Assembly (NCBI GenBank): GCA_013396755.1
Contig: VWZF01006093.1
Span: 248,001 to 312,000 of the forward strand
Direction: 5' to 3'
Source: Sclerurus mexicanus
Lineage: Eukaryota > Chordata > Aves > Passeriformes > Furnariidae
Length of the DNA: 64,000 bases
Positions within the stretch are counted from its first letter, which is position 1; each line of letters opens with the position of its first letter. The position numbers and the translations under genes were made by a program. Below the pieces are notes generated by a model. The model was not told where the DNA came from and made no database searches. It saw only the letters and a program-made list of their open reading frames with translations. Shown here piece after piece: positions 26,575 through 39,291 of this stretch.

Positions 26575-28274
26575 GACTATATAGAACAAGGAGTAAAAAA
26601 ATTCAGTGAAGAAGCTTTTATCATTCCTTTCTTTCTTGACATGTAATGTATTGAACTTCAGCGTAGTTCAGTTTCTTCCATATATTTCTCTGCGTTCCTT
26701 TCTGCTGTCAAACAGAATTCACTCTAATTTGACAAGCAATTTATGTGAATTCTTGCTGTCATTATTATATTCTTGTTCATAAAACATTAATAAGCAAAGA
26801 CAAATATACCAAGTCAATGTGAAGACCTGTGTTTGTTACCTTATTCTTCCTTCTACCACTGGTAGCTATTCAGTCAAGGGAATGCCTGGTTGTACTTGCT
26901 TCTACAGAAGGTAGGATGCTGGAATCCAAAAGTGATCTGAACACTCGAAGTACTGCAAAAAATAAAACAACAACATTGTGAAACTGGCTAATGCACATTC
27001 CTAAACATCAGAAATCTTCAGCTGAACATATTTACAATTATGTCATGCTTTCCAGGTGCTCACATTCCTGGAGTTACTCTAAGCAGTAGCCATTCACTGG
27101 AAACTCAGAGCAATATTTCTATCTCGCTCACTCACTCAATTATTTGCAGAGCTCATACCTGTTACTTACCAGAAGCTTCACATGAATTCAAAAGCTTTAA
27201 AGTCAGCATTTTTCACCTGGAACCTTGTACTGTAGTCCTATTTTTTGAGCCTGAGAACAACCTTGAGAATCTCACTCACAGAGCCACTAGGTAATTTGAC
27301 CAACACCAGCTAATTTGCTGAAAATAAATGCTTATGGAATATATCTTGTATTTCAAATTGCTGCAACAGCCTTCTGTCCTTGGTTGTGAAGTTCTTGACT
27401 GTGAAGACATGCTTTCTATCTGAAAACAGAATAGTGTCCGCAAGAACAATTTTCAAATTTTGTGGTTATCAGTTTTACAGTGTGAAGTTTTAACCACTTG
27501 GGTATTGAAAAAGTAAGTATAACACATTTTACTTGTATTTGATAAATAGAAGAAATGTAGGAATAAGCTGGGAAGAAGCATTGGGTATTTTACTTTCTGA
27601 TTCTAGAAAGGGAAGGCATGAGCGTATCAGGCTGTAACTGTCCATTAAGCAAGTCACACTCTTTAAAGTGGAAATTCACTACCAGCAGCCTTACATGCAA
27701 GTTTGCTATCTAAACACATGGATATTTCAGCTCACTACATGACCACTTCAAAAAGGACAAACCACAGCGTATGAAAACATGCTGCTCTCCACACCGCAGG
27801 CTGTGCTCTGGTCTGCCCTTGTGATCCATACAATTTCCTTTGCATGTATTTCCATAGCAGACTGGGGCTCTTCAGTTGAGTGTACATGAGATAAAGACTT
27901 TTTTTCCGTCACTTGCATTTCTTACTGGATACATGCATATAAACATCTGGCATTGGTTTGTGGCACACAGATATCCTAGCCTGAAAAGAGATCATTCACA
28001 AAAAGAAACTCTAATGACACATTATGAGCACGAGCTTCTCTGCTTTCCCCTACTGTAAAATTTCAACTCAAGCTTTGGACTATGCTGTTACTGCCCCTTG
28101 CTCTCTGCGGAACTGTGGTCAGAACCAGCATCTTCCTTGTGTAGCTCTGCAAATGTCTCCCACAGTAACATTACTGGTTACTGAGTAAATACAGCGCCTT
28201 TTCATTTGTTCCTGGTTCCCTTAGGGACAAACAAACAAAAGAAGTACTTTTTCTCATGATGCATATTAAAATTA

Positions 28275-28525
28275 CAGAACTGTGCCACAGGATGTTGTGG
28301 AAGCCAAAAATAGAAATGTTTTCTAAGTGATATTAGATAAGTGCATGAGGGTTGGGTCCAGCAGTTACTATGAAGTACAACTGTCTACATAAAAACTTCC
28401 CTCAGGAAGCTCCTAAGCTGTGGGTATCTTGGAGAATATACTGCCCTAGGCTCCCACTATTGACCATTGTCAGAAATAAGATTCAGAACAAGATAAACCT
28501 TTGGCATAACCCTTTAGCATAAACC
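28275..28525 (+). mobile_element. Old CR1-type LINE 3' fragment
   Basis: Blocks in order resemble the 3' part of old CR1 elements shared with turtles and crocodilians: 'gaactgtgccacaggatgttgtggaagccaaaa', then 'attagataagtgcatgagg', 'agcagttactatga', and finally 'gaccattgtcag' and 'aagataaacctttggcataac', matching the 'ggacctttggtctgac' end. It is more diverged than the other CR1 copies here and lacks their ATTCTATGAT tail. Confidence 0.65.
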
Positions 28526-31500
28526 TGTATAGCCATTTTATGTCTCTCTGTTCTTGATATTTTTAATTTTTTAAGAAAATACTCTCATTATTACTAGTGT
28601 TAAGTCTCTCAGTATGGTTCTTGTCTTGTCCTTTAACCCACAAACTTATTTCCCAAGGCAATGAAGCAACACAAAATGTTACTAAAATGCCAACTTGTTT
28701 CCTAAAATTTTTCTCACATTTCCACAGTGGATTATTTTAGTCTAACAGAAGATGGAAGTAATTTTGCTGAACCAGTCTTTCTTCCTATGTAACAAGATAA
28801 TAGCTTGCAACGCAGTTTAACCAAAATAAATGCTCTATTACTCTTTTAGAAAAATCAATGCTATTAAAAAAAATGCTAAATATTGAACTGGTTTATTCTT
28901 AACATCTGCATTGCAACACGAATCTACAGGAACTGATCTGGGACTTGTTTGCACAGACTGCCCAGAGAAGGTTGTCCATAGTGCAATTGGCTAAAGACTT
29001 ATGAATATGAGCTATTGTTAAAAGCGTAGATCCTTATCCAGCACTAATCAACTCCATTATCTCCAGCTGAGTTGGATAGTTGAGGATAAGATCTGATATT
29101 TAAAAAAGAAAGATTTAGGCTGAACACTGAAATTACATATTTTAAAAGTTTTTTCTTCATCAGTTGCTTGCTTTGAAAGGTCATATTTTTCCCTCTGAAA
29201 TAAACTGCCCCTCTTGATCTTGGAAATTCTTAATAACTGCTTGTGAAGAAAGCTGGAATGAAGTCATACAAATCCAAATTATTGCAATGGAAGTAGAATC
29301 AGGCCTGTAGTTTCATTCTTCTGCTGTATTTGAATCTTTGACTTTTCCCACCCTCCAAATTTAAGGACTGTACATTAGCCTCTTTCCATACAAATATAGC
29401 ATTCCCTCCTACACCAGTAAAAATTGTGCATGTGACCTATGGATGTCAACTATGTAATTTCAACTGGCAGTAATGGTATTTGCACAGTAGAGCTGTATTC
29501 ACAGATGGGAGAATAGTTCCTTTGTTAAGTATTTAATTCAACTAGAAAACACCTAATCCAAATTGCCCCAGGAGGCAGATACAGTAAAGACTATATACTC
29601 TGTGACCATGCATTTCAATAAAAGCTTCTCAACTTAAAGTAATTCTTTCATTAAATGCAATCTATCTCAATTTCACAGCATTAAAGTAAGCTGGTTTTGA
29701 AGGAAATAAGTTGTGGGTTTGCTAAGACAAGGACAGGAGATTTCTGTGTAAAAAGATAATGATGTGCTGAAAGATGGTGCTGAATGCTTTTGCTTAAACA
29801 TGTAGACATAGGATACATAATTAGTCAGATAGCCACAGAGAAAAGGAAAGCTTTAAGCAGACTGTAAGAAGGAAGGAAAATTCTATGATGTAAAGCAGAG
29901 GAAAAACAACCTCCACATCATCTTGTCAATGTTTTCCCCCTCTTTTAAATAAATGGTTGCTGAAAATATCTTGAATGTCTTGTGTTGAACCACACTACCT
30001 CAAGCCAAAGTCTGCCAATGTTACCTTCATTAAAGTGTTTGGGCTGCTCTGGAGCCTGCTGCAGGTAAAACTTGGAAGAGATGAGTAAGTATAGGTGCAG
30101 TCACAGCCTGAGGGCAGGGTTGTAAATGCTTTTAAATGTCCTAAATTTCTAAACATCAGCTAAGTACCAGCTAAAAGTTTAAGTATCAGCACTGTACATC
30201 ATGTCTTTTTGTTTAAACTCCTGGGGAACCTGAAATTTTGATGAGGGAAGAAAGAAATTTACTGTATGTCAGATCATGTCATAAAGGAAACACAACAAAT
30301 GAACAAGCTAATAAAATGAATACTATAAATTCCAAAATGAAGATCAAATTATGAAGCCAGTAGGTAAGACTTTCACATTAAATATGGAGACAGTAAAGAC
30401 TAGGGTAATGAATGACACATTTCCAATTTCTGAGTTATTCTTTCAATAATTCAGTTATTGTCAGATTGAGGGATCTGATTTGATTGTGATAGCCCTAAAT
30501 TGTAATATTTATTTTTTTACTAAAGCCTAATAAATATTGTGGAGGTAGCTTTGTCTGTTGTTTTTTTCAAATTTTGCTCACACTAAAAAACATATCCATC
30601 AACATATTTACATGCTGCTCTGATATCTGGAAGAAATTGATAGTCCTGGGGATGCTTTCATCTTGAATGATAGACAGGAGAAGAAATGTCTAGCCCTGCC
30701 GTATATCATGAAGGAAAGGGGAAAGCCATTAAAAATGAGGAGAGGAGGGGAAGGAGAAAGTTAAAAATTAAAGGGAGCAGAAAGGGGAATGAAAATTTCC
30801 ACAGCTGCTTTAATGATGGGTTATGTGACATGTATAAATTACCTCAGCTATGAAAACTATGTATTTTTCAGAAGCCGATGATGATACGGGCTCCTTTGAA
30901 ACCTGGAGATCCCCAGTTTATTAATACTTCCCCTGATCCTTGACAGCAAATCCACACGGCTTTGTGATGCTATATAACACTTGAGGATGTGGTCCTCTGT
31001 CAAATCATAACAGTCACGCTTTAAAGACCTGCCTAGATGAGCATATTCAGCAGTAATCAAGTTGTCACTGCTGAAGGTGAAGTCTTTAATTGCATTCTTG
31101 AAATGTGATAGTTTGATATTTCTATTTCCCTTGTTCCTTATCTTAATCACAGGAAACAAAAGTTTCCTTACACAATGAGCAGGAAACATTAGAAAGAACT
31201 AAATGGGTTCTCTGGGAAAAAAAATATTTTTTTTTACATGTGAAATCTAGACTCTGGTCAGTTTTGCTTCCACAGTCATAACCCACGTAGGTAATCACGA
31301 ACTGATATTTCTACTTTAAAGTGGACACAAAATCAGAAACCACATTATTTTGAAAAAAGAAAGCCAGAAGCTCTATTTCATTTAACTGATGACTGATAAA
31401 AAGCAGTTCATTTGAAACCTGTTTGTATTGGCTATGTCTTGCTATCCCTTTCAATGCCACTTTTATATAAAGAACATTGTCTTAAAAATAGCTGCTGGCT

Positions 31501-34500
31501 CTCTTGTAAGTGTTAAACATGTCCACAACACAATAATGAGCAGTTTTGGCCAGTGTTTCTGGTCTCAGGTTGTTGTGTGCAGACATCTGCATAAGAGGTA
31601 GACAGTATCAAACAAATCCTAGGGGGTCCAAATCCTGTTAAGTCCTTATTTTTTGTAAAGATAGCTAGCTCTGTCTCTAAAAAACATCTCAGGCTTGATG
31701 TCCAGTGTGTGTGTGTATAGCTGTCTCTTCTGATTTCTTTGGAAGACAGTCTTGCCAGAGTGGAATGTGATGCAACTGTTGTGTGTGTAGACTGTGAGAA
31801 CTCCTGGAATCACAACATTTCAAGCCAACGTTTCAAGTTTATTTATGCAAAAAACGTGTAGAGCAATTTTCTGAACATCTTTCCACTTTCATCTGTGCCC
31901 AAATAAGAAATCAGTGGGAATTAGGTACAGAAACACAGTATGGTCCAAAGCCACAGACTCAGAGAAGTGGAATTTTGATAGTATGGAGGCACTCAAATTT
32001 ACATATTTTACTAATCTGTGATGGATTTGGTTGGGATCACCCATGCTGAGAACCCTCTGGTCGGTAGGTTTTCACAATTATGTTCAAACACTGTCTTCAG
32101 AGACTGCACCTATGTAATGATTATCTGAAATCTTAAATTCTTTTGCTCTTCATGGCATAATGATCCTGCTTCATCACAAGGAATAGAGAACGCATTTGAC
32201 CCATGCATTTCTATGGAGTAAACTTTTGTTTGGAAGAGAATTTACAGGCCTGTAACCCCTCAGACTGAGGAGGGAATAGAAGCCCAGTTTTCTAGTCTCT
32301 CATACAACGGTGTTTTAAAGAAAATCAAAACCAGGTAATTCAGTTTGCTGTACCTGACTAAGTGACAGCTAATTCAGGGAAAATGTCTAACAGAGTGAGA
32401 CACACCTGGCAATTCAAGTGAACTTCTGCTTACTGTGTTTGGGCCCTTGAATCATGTTCTTTAATCACCTACTTTTGTTTTATGAGGAATTCAGGTATTT
32501 ATCTTTGTTCTGAACAGATCTGAACATTAGCACTTTTGAGATTCTTGTCCTAAAAGATTATTCTTAAAAATGTTCCTATACTTTTTCATTTATATAATTG
32601 ATACAATCCTGAGGCATACTGAATAGCTCTTATATTAAAGATGAGTATCTTTTAGGAACAAGACAGTGAATTTTCTCTAACTTGACCAATACAAACAATA
32701 GAAAGGCAAGGTGAATTTTCTATAGTCAATGCTATGTGTACAGTTTAGTTTGGTACTGTTAATTCTGTGTGCATTTGGCAACATTAGGCTGGAAATTACT
32801 CTTTTTTTTGGCTTTAGGCTGGCTAATAGTGTATCTATAGTATATCTAATAGTAGTTAGGATTTCAACAATCATCTCTAAAAGCATTAATCACATAACTG
32901 CTCCTGCCATGGTCTACTGGGAAGTATTAGTGAAATGATAGTATTAATGCCATTACTGCTGAATTGTATTAACACCCATGGTAAAGGAAATAATAAACCA
33001 CAAGAATTAAATTGTACTCTCAACTTGTAAACCTCAAGGAATATCCTTGTAAAAGGTGAACTGAGTGGGCTAATTCTGTTAAATTTATGAGAGTTGCTCA
33101 CACTCTTTCCTTGTTGAGAAAAACAGAGAGCAGAATTCTACCCTTTATAAATACAGTAAACCAGAATTTAGAGCTCCTCGTCCACATTTCCCATGACACT
33201 AAGGTATATAATGAACCATCTATGAGACATCTTAAAATCAAAAATCCCTTAAAGTGAGGCATACTTTTCTGTTTTCCCAGACTGTAAAAGTGAACAGAAG
33301 AATTATGCCAAATAACACAGAATGTAATTATTTTTAGCTCTGATTCAACAGGAGATTTACAGACAGATTAGTGGTCACCAAAGAAGTATTTGCATCTGTT
33401 GTTTATGTTATGACATCTGAGATCAAAGTAAGACCTTAACTTTCTGTTGTCCAAGTGGTTAATGAAACTGGAAAGAAGTTGAAGATGTGAGGAGGGAAAA
33501 GCTATGGAGTGTTAAATACACCACTGAGGACAATTTGAAATGAAGGGGATGTGTGTGATGAAGGCCAGAGGTTGGATCCAGCAACTTTCTGAACACTCTG
33601 CTCCTCATCCCGCAGATAATGTACACAGGTGTGTGCACCTGTGAATCATCCCAGTGATTGTGGAAACACTCTGTGTTTAAAATGAGGCCTGTGTTGGCCT
33701 GAGGCTTTGCTGAAGGTCCAGCGTTTTGCAGTACCGTGTCCAGTGTGCTTTATTCTGTGTAGCCATGGTGATAAAACATTTCTGTGGCTGAAGCTAACAA
33801 AGTTAGGACTGAGTTTCAGTGGCAGAAACAAATCCAGTGAAAACCCAGCAGTGGAAACCAAGCCAAAATAAGTCTAATTTCTAAGGAGATGCTTAGATTT
33901 TTCAAGCAAATATAAATTTTTGAAGAGCTGATTTTGAGGGTCTCTCTACAGAAATAATTGATGGGGATTTCTACAGTCAAAAAAAAAGAACTATCAACTG
34001 CTTGTAAAAGATCACCAACAGGAAGAAAACCACCACCACAACAAAAACCCTGCTTGAGCCATTGTCTTTAATAACCTTACAGTTAGAGCTTTTATGCAGA
34101 TAACTAAGAAGAAAAAGGTAGAAAGACTCTTATGGTTTAACTGCATGACTCAGAAAATTACTAATGATCGGGAGATCCCATCGTAATCAGCTCAGTTGTA
34201 AAATACAGGACAGGTCATTTCCATTTAGTAGATTTCAGAGGGCTTTGATGATAATAATTTACCAGCTTCAGTTCATATACCCTGATCCTGTACTAAGATC
34301 TCCATGAGTGGAGAATGTATAACACATGCTCACAATTTCAATCATTATAAAAATGTACCATTACATTCATATATGCCCTTGATAATATTGTCTATACATG
34401 TATGCAAAGCCTGGGACTAAGCCATGCCTCTTTTTCAAAGAACAGAAGTCATAAATTGTATCAATTTGTCTCTTAGTCTGCAAGTTGCCTGGATATGGTC

Positions 34501-35327
34501 AGTATTGGACTTACATGTAGACTGACATTGTCATCTTGGCTTTATTTATGGCTCTTCTTGGGCACAGTTAAGTGAGTAGAAATAGAACAGAGACAAAATG
34601 TCATTAATTATGAAAACCAAACAAAATTACCAGAAGTACCTTCCTTCTCTCAGCACTCATTTACATATTACTGCTGGTATTACTTGGAAAGAGTGTAAAT
34701 AAGATAAAAAAGGACTAAAGAGAAGGTGGACTTTGTTGGCATTGTTTTATAAAAATATTTCAAGTCGCTATGTGGATTTAAATTATTACAGAATGTTCTA
34801 TTCCCTTAATTGAATATCACATTCCATCTGAATGAAAATATTTGGATTATTTATTTATGTTGGAAAAAACATATGAATTTAAATTTAATGTAATGAGTTA
34901 ACGAACTTGTCCTTTAATGGTATGAAAGTTTTACTAAATGTGAGAAGCAAATGCAGTTTTAAATAAAAGTAGAACAGTTGAAATATCTAATTTAATCTGA
35001 TTTTGAAAGTTAACATAAATACAATAAACTACAGCTGTCATGTTTTGTCAGCAGATCTGATGTTCTGTTACATGTTCTCTTCTTTTTAAATGCAATAAAC
35101 TATTTCTACCAGAAAGACTGGCCTACACTTTGAATTTCAATGTATTTCTCTCACACAACTTTCTGAGCAGAAACTATACTGTTTTATTTTAAAATAACCT
35201 GTAACTTTAAAATAATTTAAAATCATTCATGTAAGGGACAATAAAAAGGGTCTTTTTGTGTTCATATCTTATTATACATAAAACTATTCTGGAACAATGT
35301 TTGCAGCAATTAAAAGTCACTCCATTT
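28526..35327. other. Intron 1 segment, no gene seen
   Basis: AT-rich sequence with no recognisable exon or repeat. A 110-codon frame on the minus strand (30857-31189) is of a length expected by chance. A purine-only run lies at about 30737-30760. Confidence 0.6.
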
Positions 35328-35711
35328 ATTATTAAGCAATCCTAATTAAATATTTAATCCTTCCAGTACCTGAAGGGGGCCTCCAAGGAAGCTGGAGAGG
35401 GGCTCTTCATCAGGAGCTGCAGTGACAGGATGAGGAGGAATGGATTTAAATTGGAAGAGGCAAGGATTAGATTGGATATTAGGAAGAAATTCTTTACTGT
35501 GGGAGTGATGAGACACTGGAACTGGTTGTCCTGAGAAGCTGTGGATAGCTCTTCCCTGGAATTATTGAAGGCCAGGTTGGATGGGTCTCTAAGCAAACTG
35601 GTCTAGTGGGATGTGCCCCTGCTCATGACAGTGGAGTTGGAACTAAAGGATATTTAAGGTAACTTCCAACCAAAAACATTCTATGATTCTATGATTCATT
35701 ATTAAGCAATC
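35328..35711 (+). mobile_element. CR1 LINE 3' fragment with flanking 14-bp direct repeats
   Basis: The CR1 body runs from about 35358 ('ccttccagtacctgaaggggg') through 'gatattaggaagaaattctttactgtg', 'ggccaggttggatggg' and 'gttggaactaaa' to the tail 'attctatgattctatgattc' at about 35697. The 14-base sequence attattaagcaatc stands just before (35328-35341) and just after it (35698-35711), without mismatch. About 16 AT-rich bases of unclear origin lie between the left copy and the first recognisable CR1 base. The copy is 5' truncated and non-coding. Confidence 0.92.
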
Positions 35712-38448
35712 ATTTTACTGAGTTACCAAAGAACATTTATTCATAGTATCCTAGGAATTACAGATTGATCATCTATTTGATCATCTATTTCCTTCCTTGA
35801 AAGCTCAGGATTATTTCCTAAAGTATATCCCTCCGAGTGCTAAGTACACCAGAGCTAATTATATACTGTGTATTGCATTTTTAGCATTGATCTCACTCTT
35901 CTCAATAAAAGATTTACATTTCATGTGTGAGTAGAATAGGCTTTAAATATAAAAGAAATAAAATTAAATACCAATCTGATTAACTTTTCAGGACTCGGAA
36001 AGCCAGTTTATATTAAAAATCCTTCTTACCACTCTGGCTTTGTGAACCGTGTGCTAAAAGATGGGGATTATGAAGATCCATTGCAGTAAAGTATTCGAAC
36101 ATTCTTCTTTGTGCTGGTTCAGCTGATCTACAGTGCAGTCTGTGCCAAGACCCTCTGTGTTTCTTAAACATGGCAGGGAAACCCATCCACCACTGAGCTG
36201 TTCTTTGTATTTGCGACTGGTCACTTCAATCTTTTAAATGTCACTAATAGTTTGTCTGAAGCATCTTGTTAGTAAGAGGGCAAATGGAGCTGACATCGTT
36301 TGAATCATGCACTGAAGAGTTGTATTCACATTTATGAGAGTATTTGTTTATTAATCAATACAAATCAGCACTGGAGTAAGAAAAGAATTGGTAGAAAACC
36401 TTTTTTCCATCAATAGTTACGTGACGTATGACTACAGCTTTGTGATTTTTACAGCTCACACAGAGCTACCTTCAGAAATGGGGTGTTAGCATATTATTTA
36501 CAAAAGGAAATTAGAGCTCCCATATGAAGGAAGGTTACTGACAGAGCCTTTGTTTTAGCTTATTATTTCACAGGTGTATCAGAGACTTCTTGTCTCTAGC
36601 AGCCTTGTGGAAAGTTCACAGAAACCAGGAAGCCATAAGTTCAAACATCACTTGTTCTTAAGCCACTCCTTGTATTTCAATGTGTTTTATAGTTGTAACT
36701 ATTAAACAGGGAGTCACATTCTTAGTTTTAACAGCAGATGAGTTATCAGTGTCAACTTCCCTTTTAACTGATAAATTTACTCACCCATCTGTTGAACACA
36801 ATCTTTTCTGGCAGGGTGGGAACAGAAGCGACTTCTTACATATTGCAGAATTTACTGTCATATACATGAGTACGCTGTCACCACCAGGAAAGTGGGGAAT
36901 GGCTTAAGCCTTTTTTTTTCAAACTGTCTCAGGAATAATCAACTCCAACCACCAGTGATCCAGAGTCCATATCCCTTCTACATAGCATAAATAGAAGGAT
37001 TATGAATGCATTACAGTCAAGTAGGACTATGTGAGTCCCTGATCTACACTGAATTTCTGGGAGCTGAGACAAAAAAATTAGGCTACTTTTCTCTTACATT
37101 ATGTTAATGTCCAAAAATAAATCTGTGGGGAATTTTGGTAGTACAGTTAGAGAATTTCTTTATACTTCTCTCAAAAATCTGCTTTTGCTTGTGAAGGCAA
37201 GTAGTTCACTGGTGAAAAGCTGTGCAACCATCTCAGGTAAAGGAGTACCTTGCAGCAGCATAGACAACTGTTAACAAGAGTGTTAACTTGTTAACAAGTG
37301 TTAACGAGAGTGTAGAGAGCAGGAAGAATCACATTTTTGAAACATTCAGCTGTAAGTTTGGATAAAGAAACTACATCTAGAGCAGAGCAAGTCCTACCTG
37401 GAAAAGTCATTCAGATCAGCCAAGCTACTGTTCTGATCCAGCTGACCCTCTAGTCCCACATGTCACAGGTTTGTGGATGGTGATGAAGAAGATGCTTTCA
37501 TGCCATGACCGTCTCTCATGTGGCAGCAGCTGACTGCAGGTCTGCTTGGAACATCCCCTTCTTTGGGGTGTCGTGAATGCAGAGATCTTGCTACTGCCCA
37601 GCTGTGAAAGATCTGCTGTTGAGCTGCAGAGAGGCAAAAAGATAAGCTTCAAACAAACCCCCAACATCTGACCTTTCAGGAAGTTCAGTTCTCAACTGGA
37701 ACTCTGCAGTTTTGCTCATTTTACATAATCCTTCCTGTATTCTTCGTTTTAAAGAAAACATCTTTATGGTGGCCTTGCAGTCCACTTGCAAAGAAAGCAA
37801 TGAAGTCCTGTTTTCCTGCTTTTTTGTCATCATACTGACGTGAACAGCACTGCTACTTCCACGGTTATCACTCAGAAATCCATTAAACATTCTACACATT
37901 GTGCAGAAATTTACATCTCCCCTTCCCTTTTCCTGCTGGGAATTTGTGGTAGCATGGTAATTTATTTCAAGTGGAACAGAACCATTTGTGTATTAGCTTT
38001 CTTTTCATGTCTAGAAGTTATCAGTTTAGTCCAAATGTAATAATGGTTAATAATCCCTATGTACACACTTGCACTAATGTTAGCAGCATACTTTTCACAA
38101 GAAAATAATCTTGAGCAGCATGTTAATAGGTTTACAGCAAAAAGACAAACCCCAATGTTTGGATTTAGAGCAGATTAGAATGCAGACAGCTAATTAAAAA
38201 TAAAATAATAGCATTCCTGTTGGCTTTGTGAAGACATTTTTACCTTCTCTGGAGCCAAAAGCCTAAAAAAAAGCGAAGTCTCAGGAGTAAAATCTTAACT
38301 AAATTGTGGGTAGCTGCAAAAGCTGCATTGACTTTAGTATGTCAGGATCCCAGGCTTTATCTAACCTTCCTGTGTCATCCTAGTAGAGATTCATATGGAT
38401 TTTTTTCCCCAAAAAAATCTATATGTGTCCTAAGCCCATATTATTTGA
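35712..38448. other. Intron 1 segment, no gene seen
   Basis: Mostly AT-rich with short chance frames. A small cluster of four GTTAAC motifs lies at 37270-37305. The stretch 37430-37670 is slightly GC-richer but unrecognised. Confidence 0.55.
37270..37305. repeat. Cluster of four GTTAAC palindromes
   Basis: GTTAAC occurs at 37270, 37282, 37290 and 37300, within variants of a 'gttaacaagagt' unit. It looks like a small imperfect tandem repeat. Confidence 0.75.
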
Positions 38449-39291
38449 TCTCATGGAAATGAAAACACAGCATTACCTGAAAGGAATGAATTTGATTCAG
38501 ATGAGACAGGGATGCATTGGGGGAATCAGGGATTTCCTGTCCTTTTATTTGTATGGCTCAGTCAATTCAAACACTCTTGTTCCCACCACACCCCCTTCAT
38601 CAGGTCAAACCTTGAGGTGTGGCATAGAGTTAACTTGTTTCCATCGGTATCAATATCAGGGACGGAAACCCTGTGTCCTGAAAAAGAGAACACCTGTCCC
38701 AGAACATTTATTCTTGAATTTTTTATGGCTTATATTTTCTATGCTATGGGCATAGGGGTTTGCCCATGTACTCAAATGTACTCTGTGGTAACCAATATAG
38801 TTTCCTTGAGTCCTCTGGGAGCAGCAGGCACAAGTATGACAGAGTCACAGGCACAGCATTCCTTAAGTGCCGACAAGATTTTTCATCTGTTTCCAGTACT
38901 GAAGAAATTGCCATACTATAATGTTTTGACTACAGGACATGGACATTATTGCCAACTAATGGGCAAAATTAAATTATTAAATGATTGCAACCTACATCTC
39001 AGCAAAACAGCTGCCAAACTTTCCTTGGGATTCATGAGCACTTTGTTCTCTACTATTATAGTACATAGTGTGATAGATATGAGCATTATTGATGTCAGTT
39101 CTTCTTTCGATCAAATAGCTGTAGTCGTGAGAAATGTTATCCTAATTCCTATATGTACTGCACATGTGGTTAAACTAATGACCCAAAAGTCTGCATTTAT
39201 GTACAGCAACTACAAAGTCAGGAGAACAGATATTTTTCCTTACCCACAAGGGAGAAGAAGGAAGAACAGTACCACATGGCTATCATTATGA
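38449..39291 (+). other. Unrecognised long open frame (280 codons, 259 from first ATG)
   Basis: The frame is open from 38449 to the stop at 39289-39291. The first ATG is at 38512 and gives 259 residues. Visible features counted from that Met are a hydrophobic stretch at about 66-83 followed by a CPC motif, a small-residue run (PLGAAGTS, 101-108), a second hydrophobic region at about 172-188 and a third at about 202-220, and a basic tail (GRRRKN, 247-252). A second + frame of 110 codons overlaps its start (38423-38755). I recognise no family. A purine-rich run (39248-39266) lies near the 3' end. It may be a relic of an inserted gene, for example of a retroelement, or a chance frame. No splice-like borders or promoter were identified. 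Confidence 0.35.

Larger units (their letters stand above)
21498..28274. other. Intron 1 segment, no gene seen
   Basis: AT-rich sequence with chance frames. Within it I note a possible MIR fragment near 25.0 kb, a short (TA)n run at 22915-22927, T-rich runs near 23120 and 23152-23168, and a perfect hairpin at 26550-26574. Confidence 0.6.

Noticed and set aside
30857..31189. 110-codon minus frame
   Set aside because: Several frames of this length are expected by chance in 64 kb of this composition, and no family is recognised.
33626..33642. E-box palindrome acaggtg...cacctgt
   Set aside because: Short motifs of this kind are common. Without conservation or chromatin data it does not support a regulatory site.
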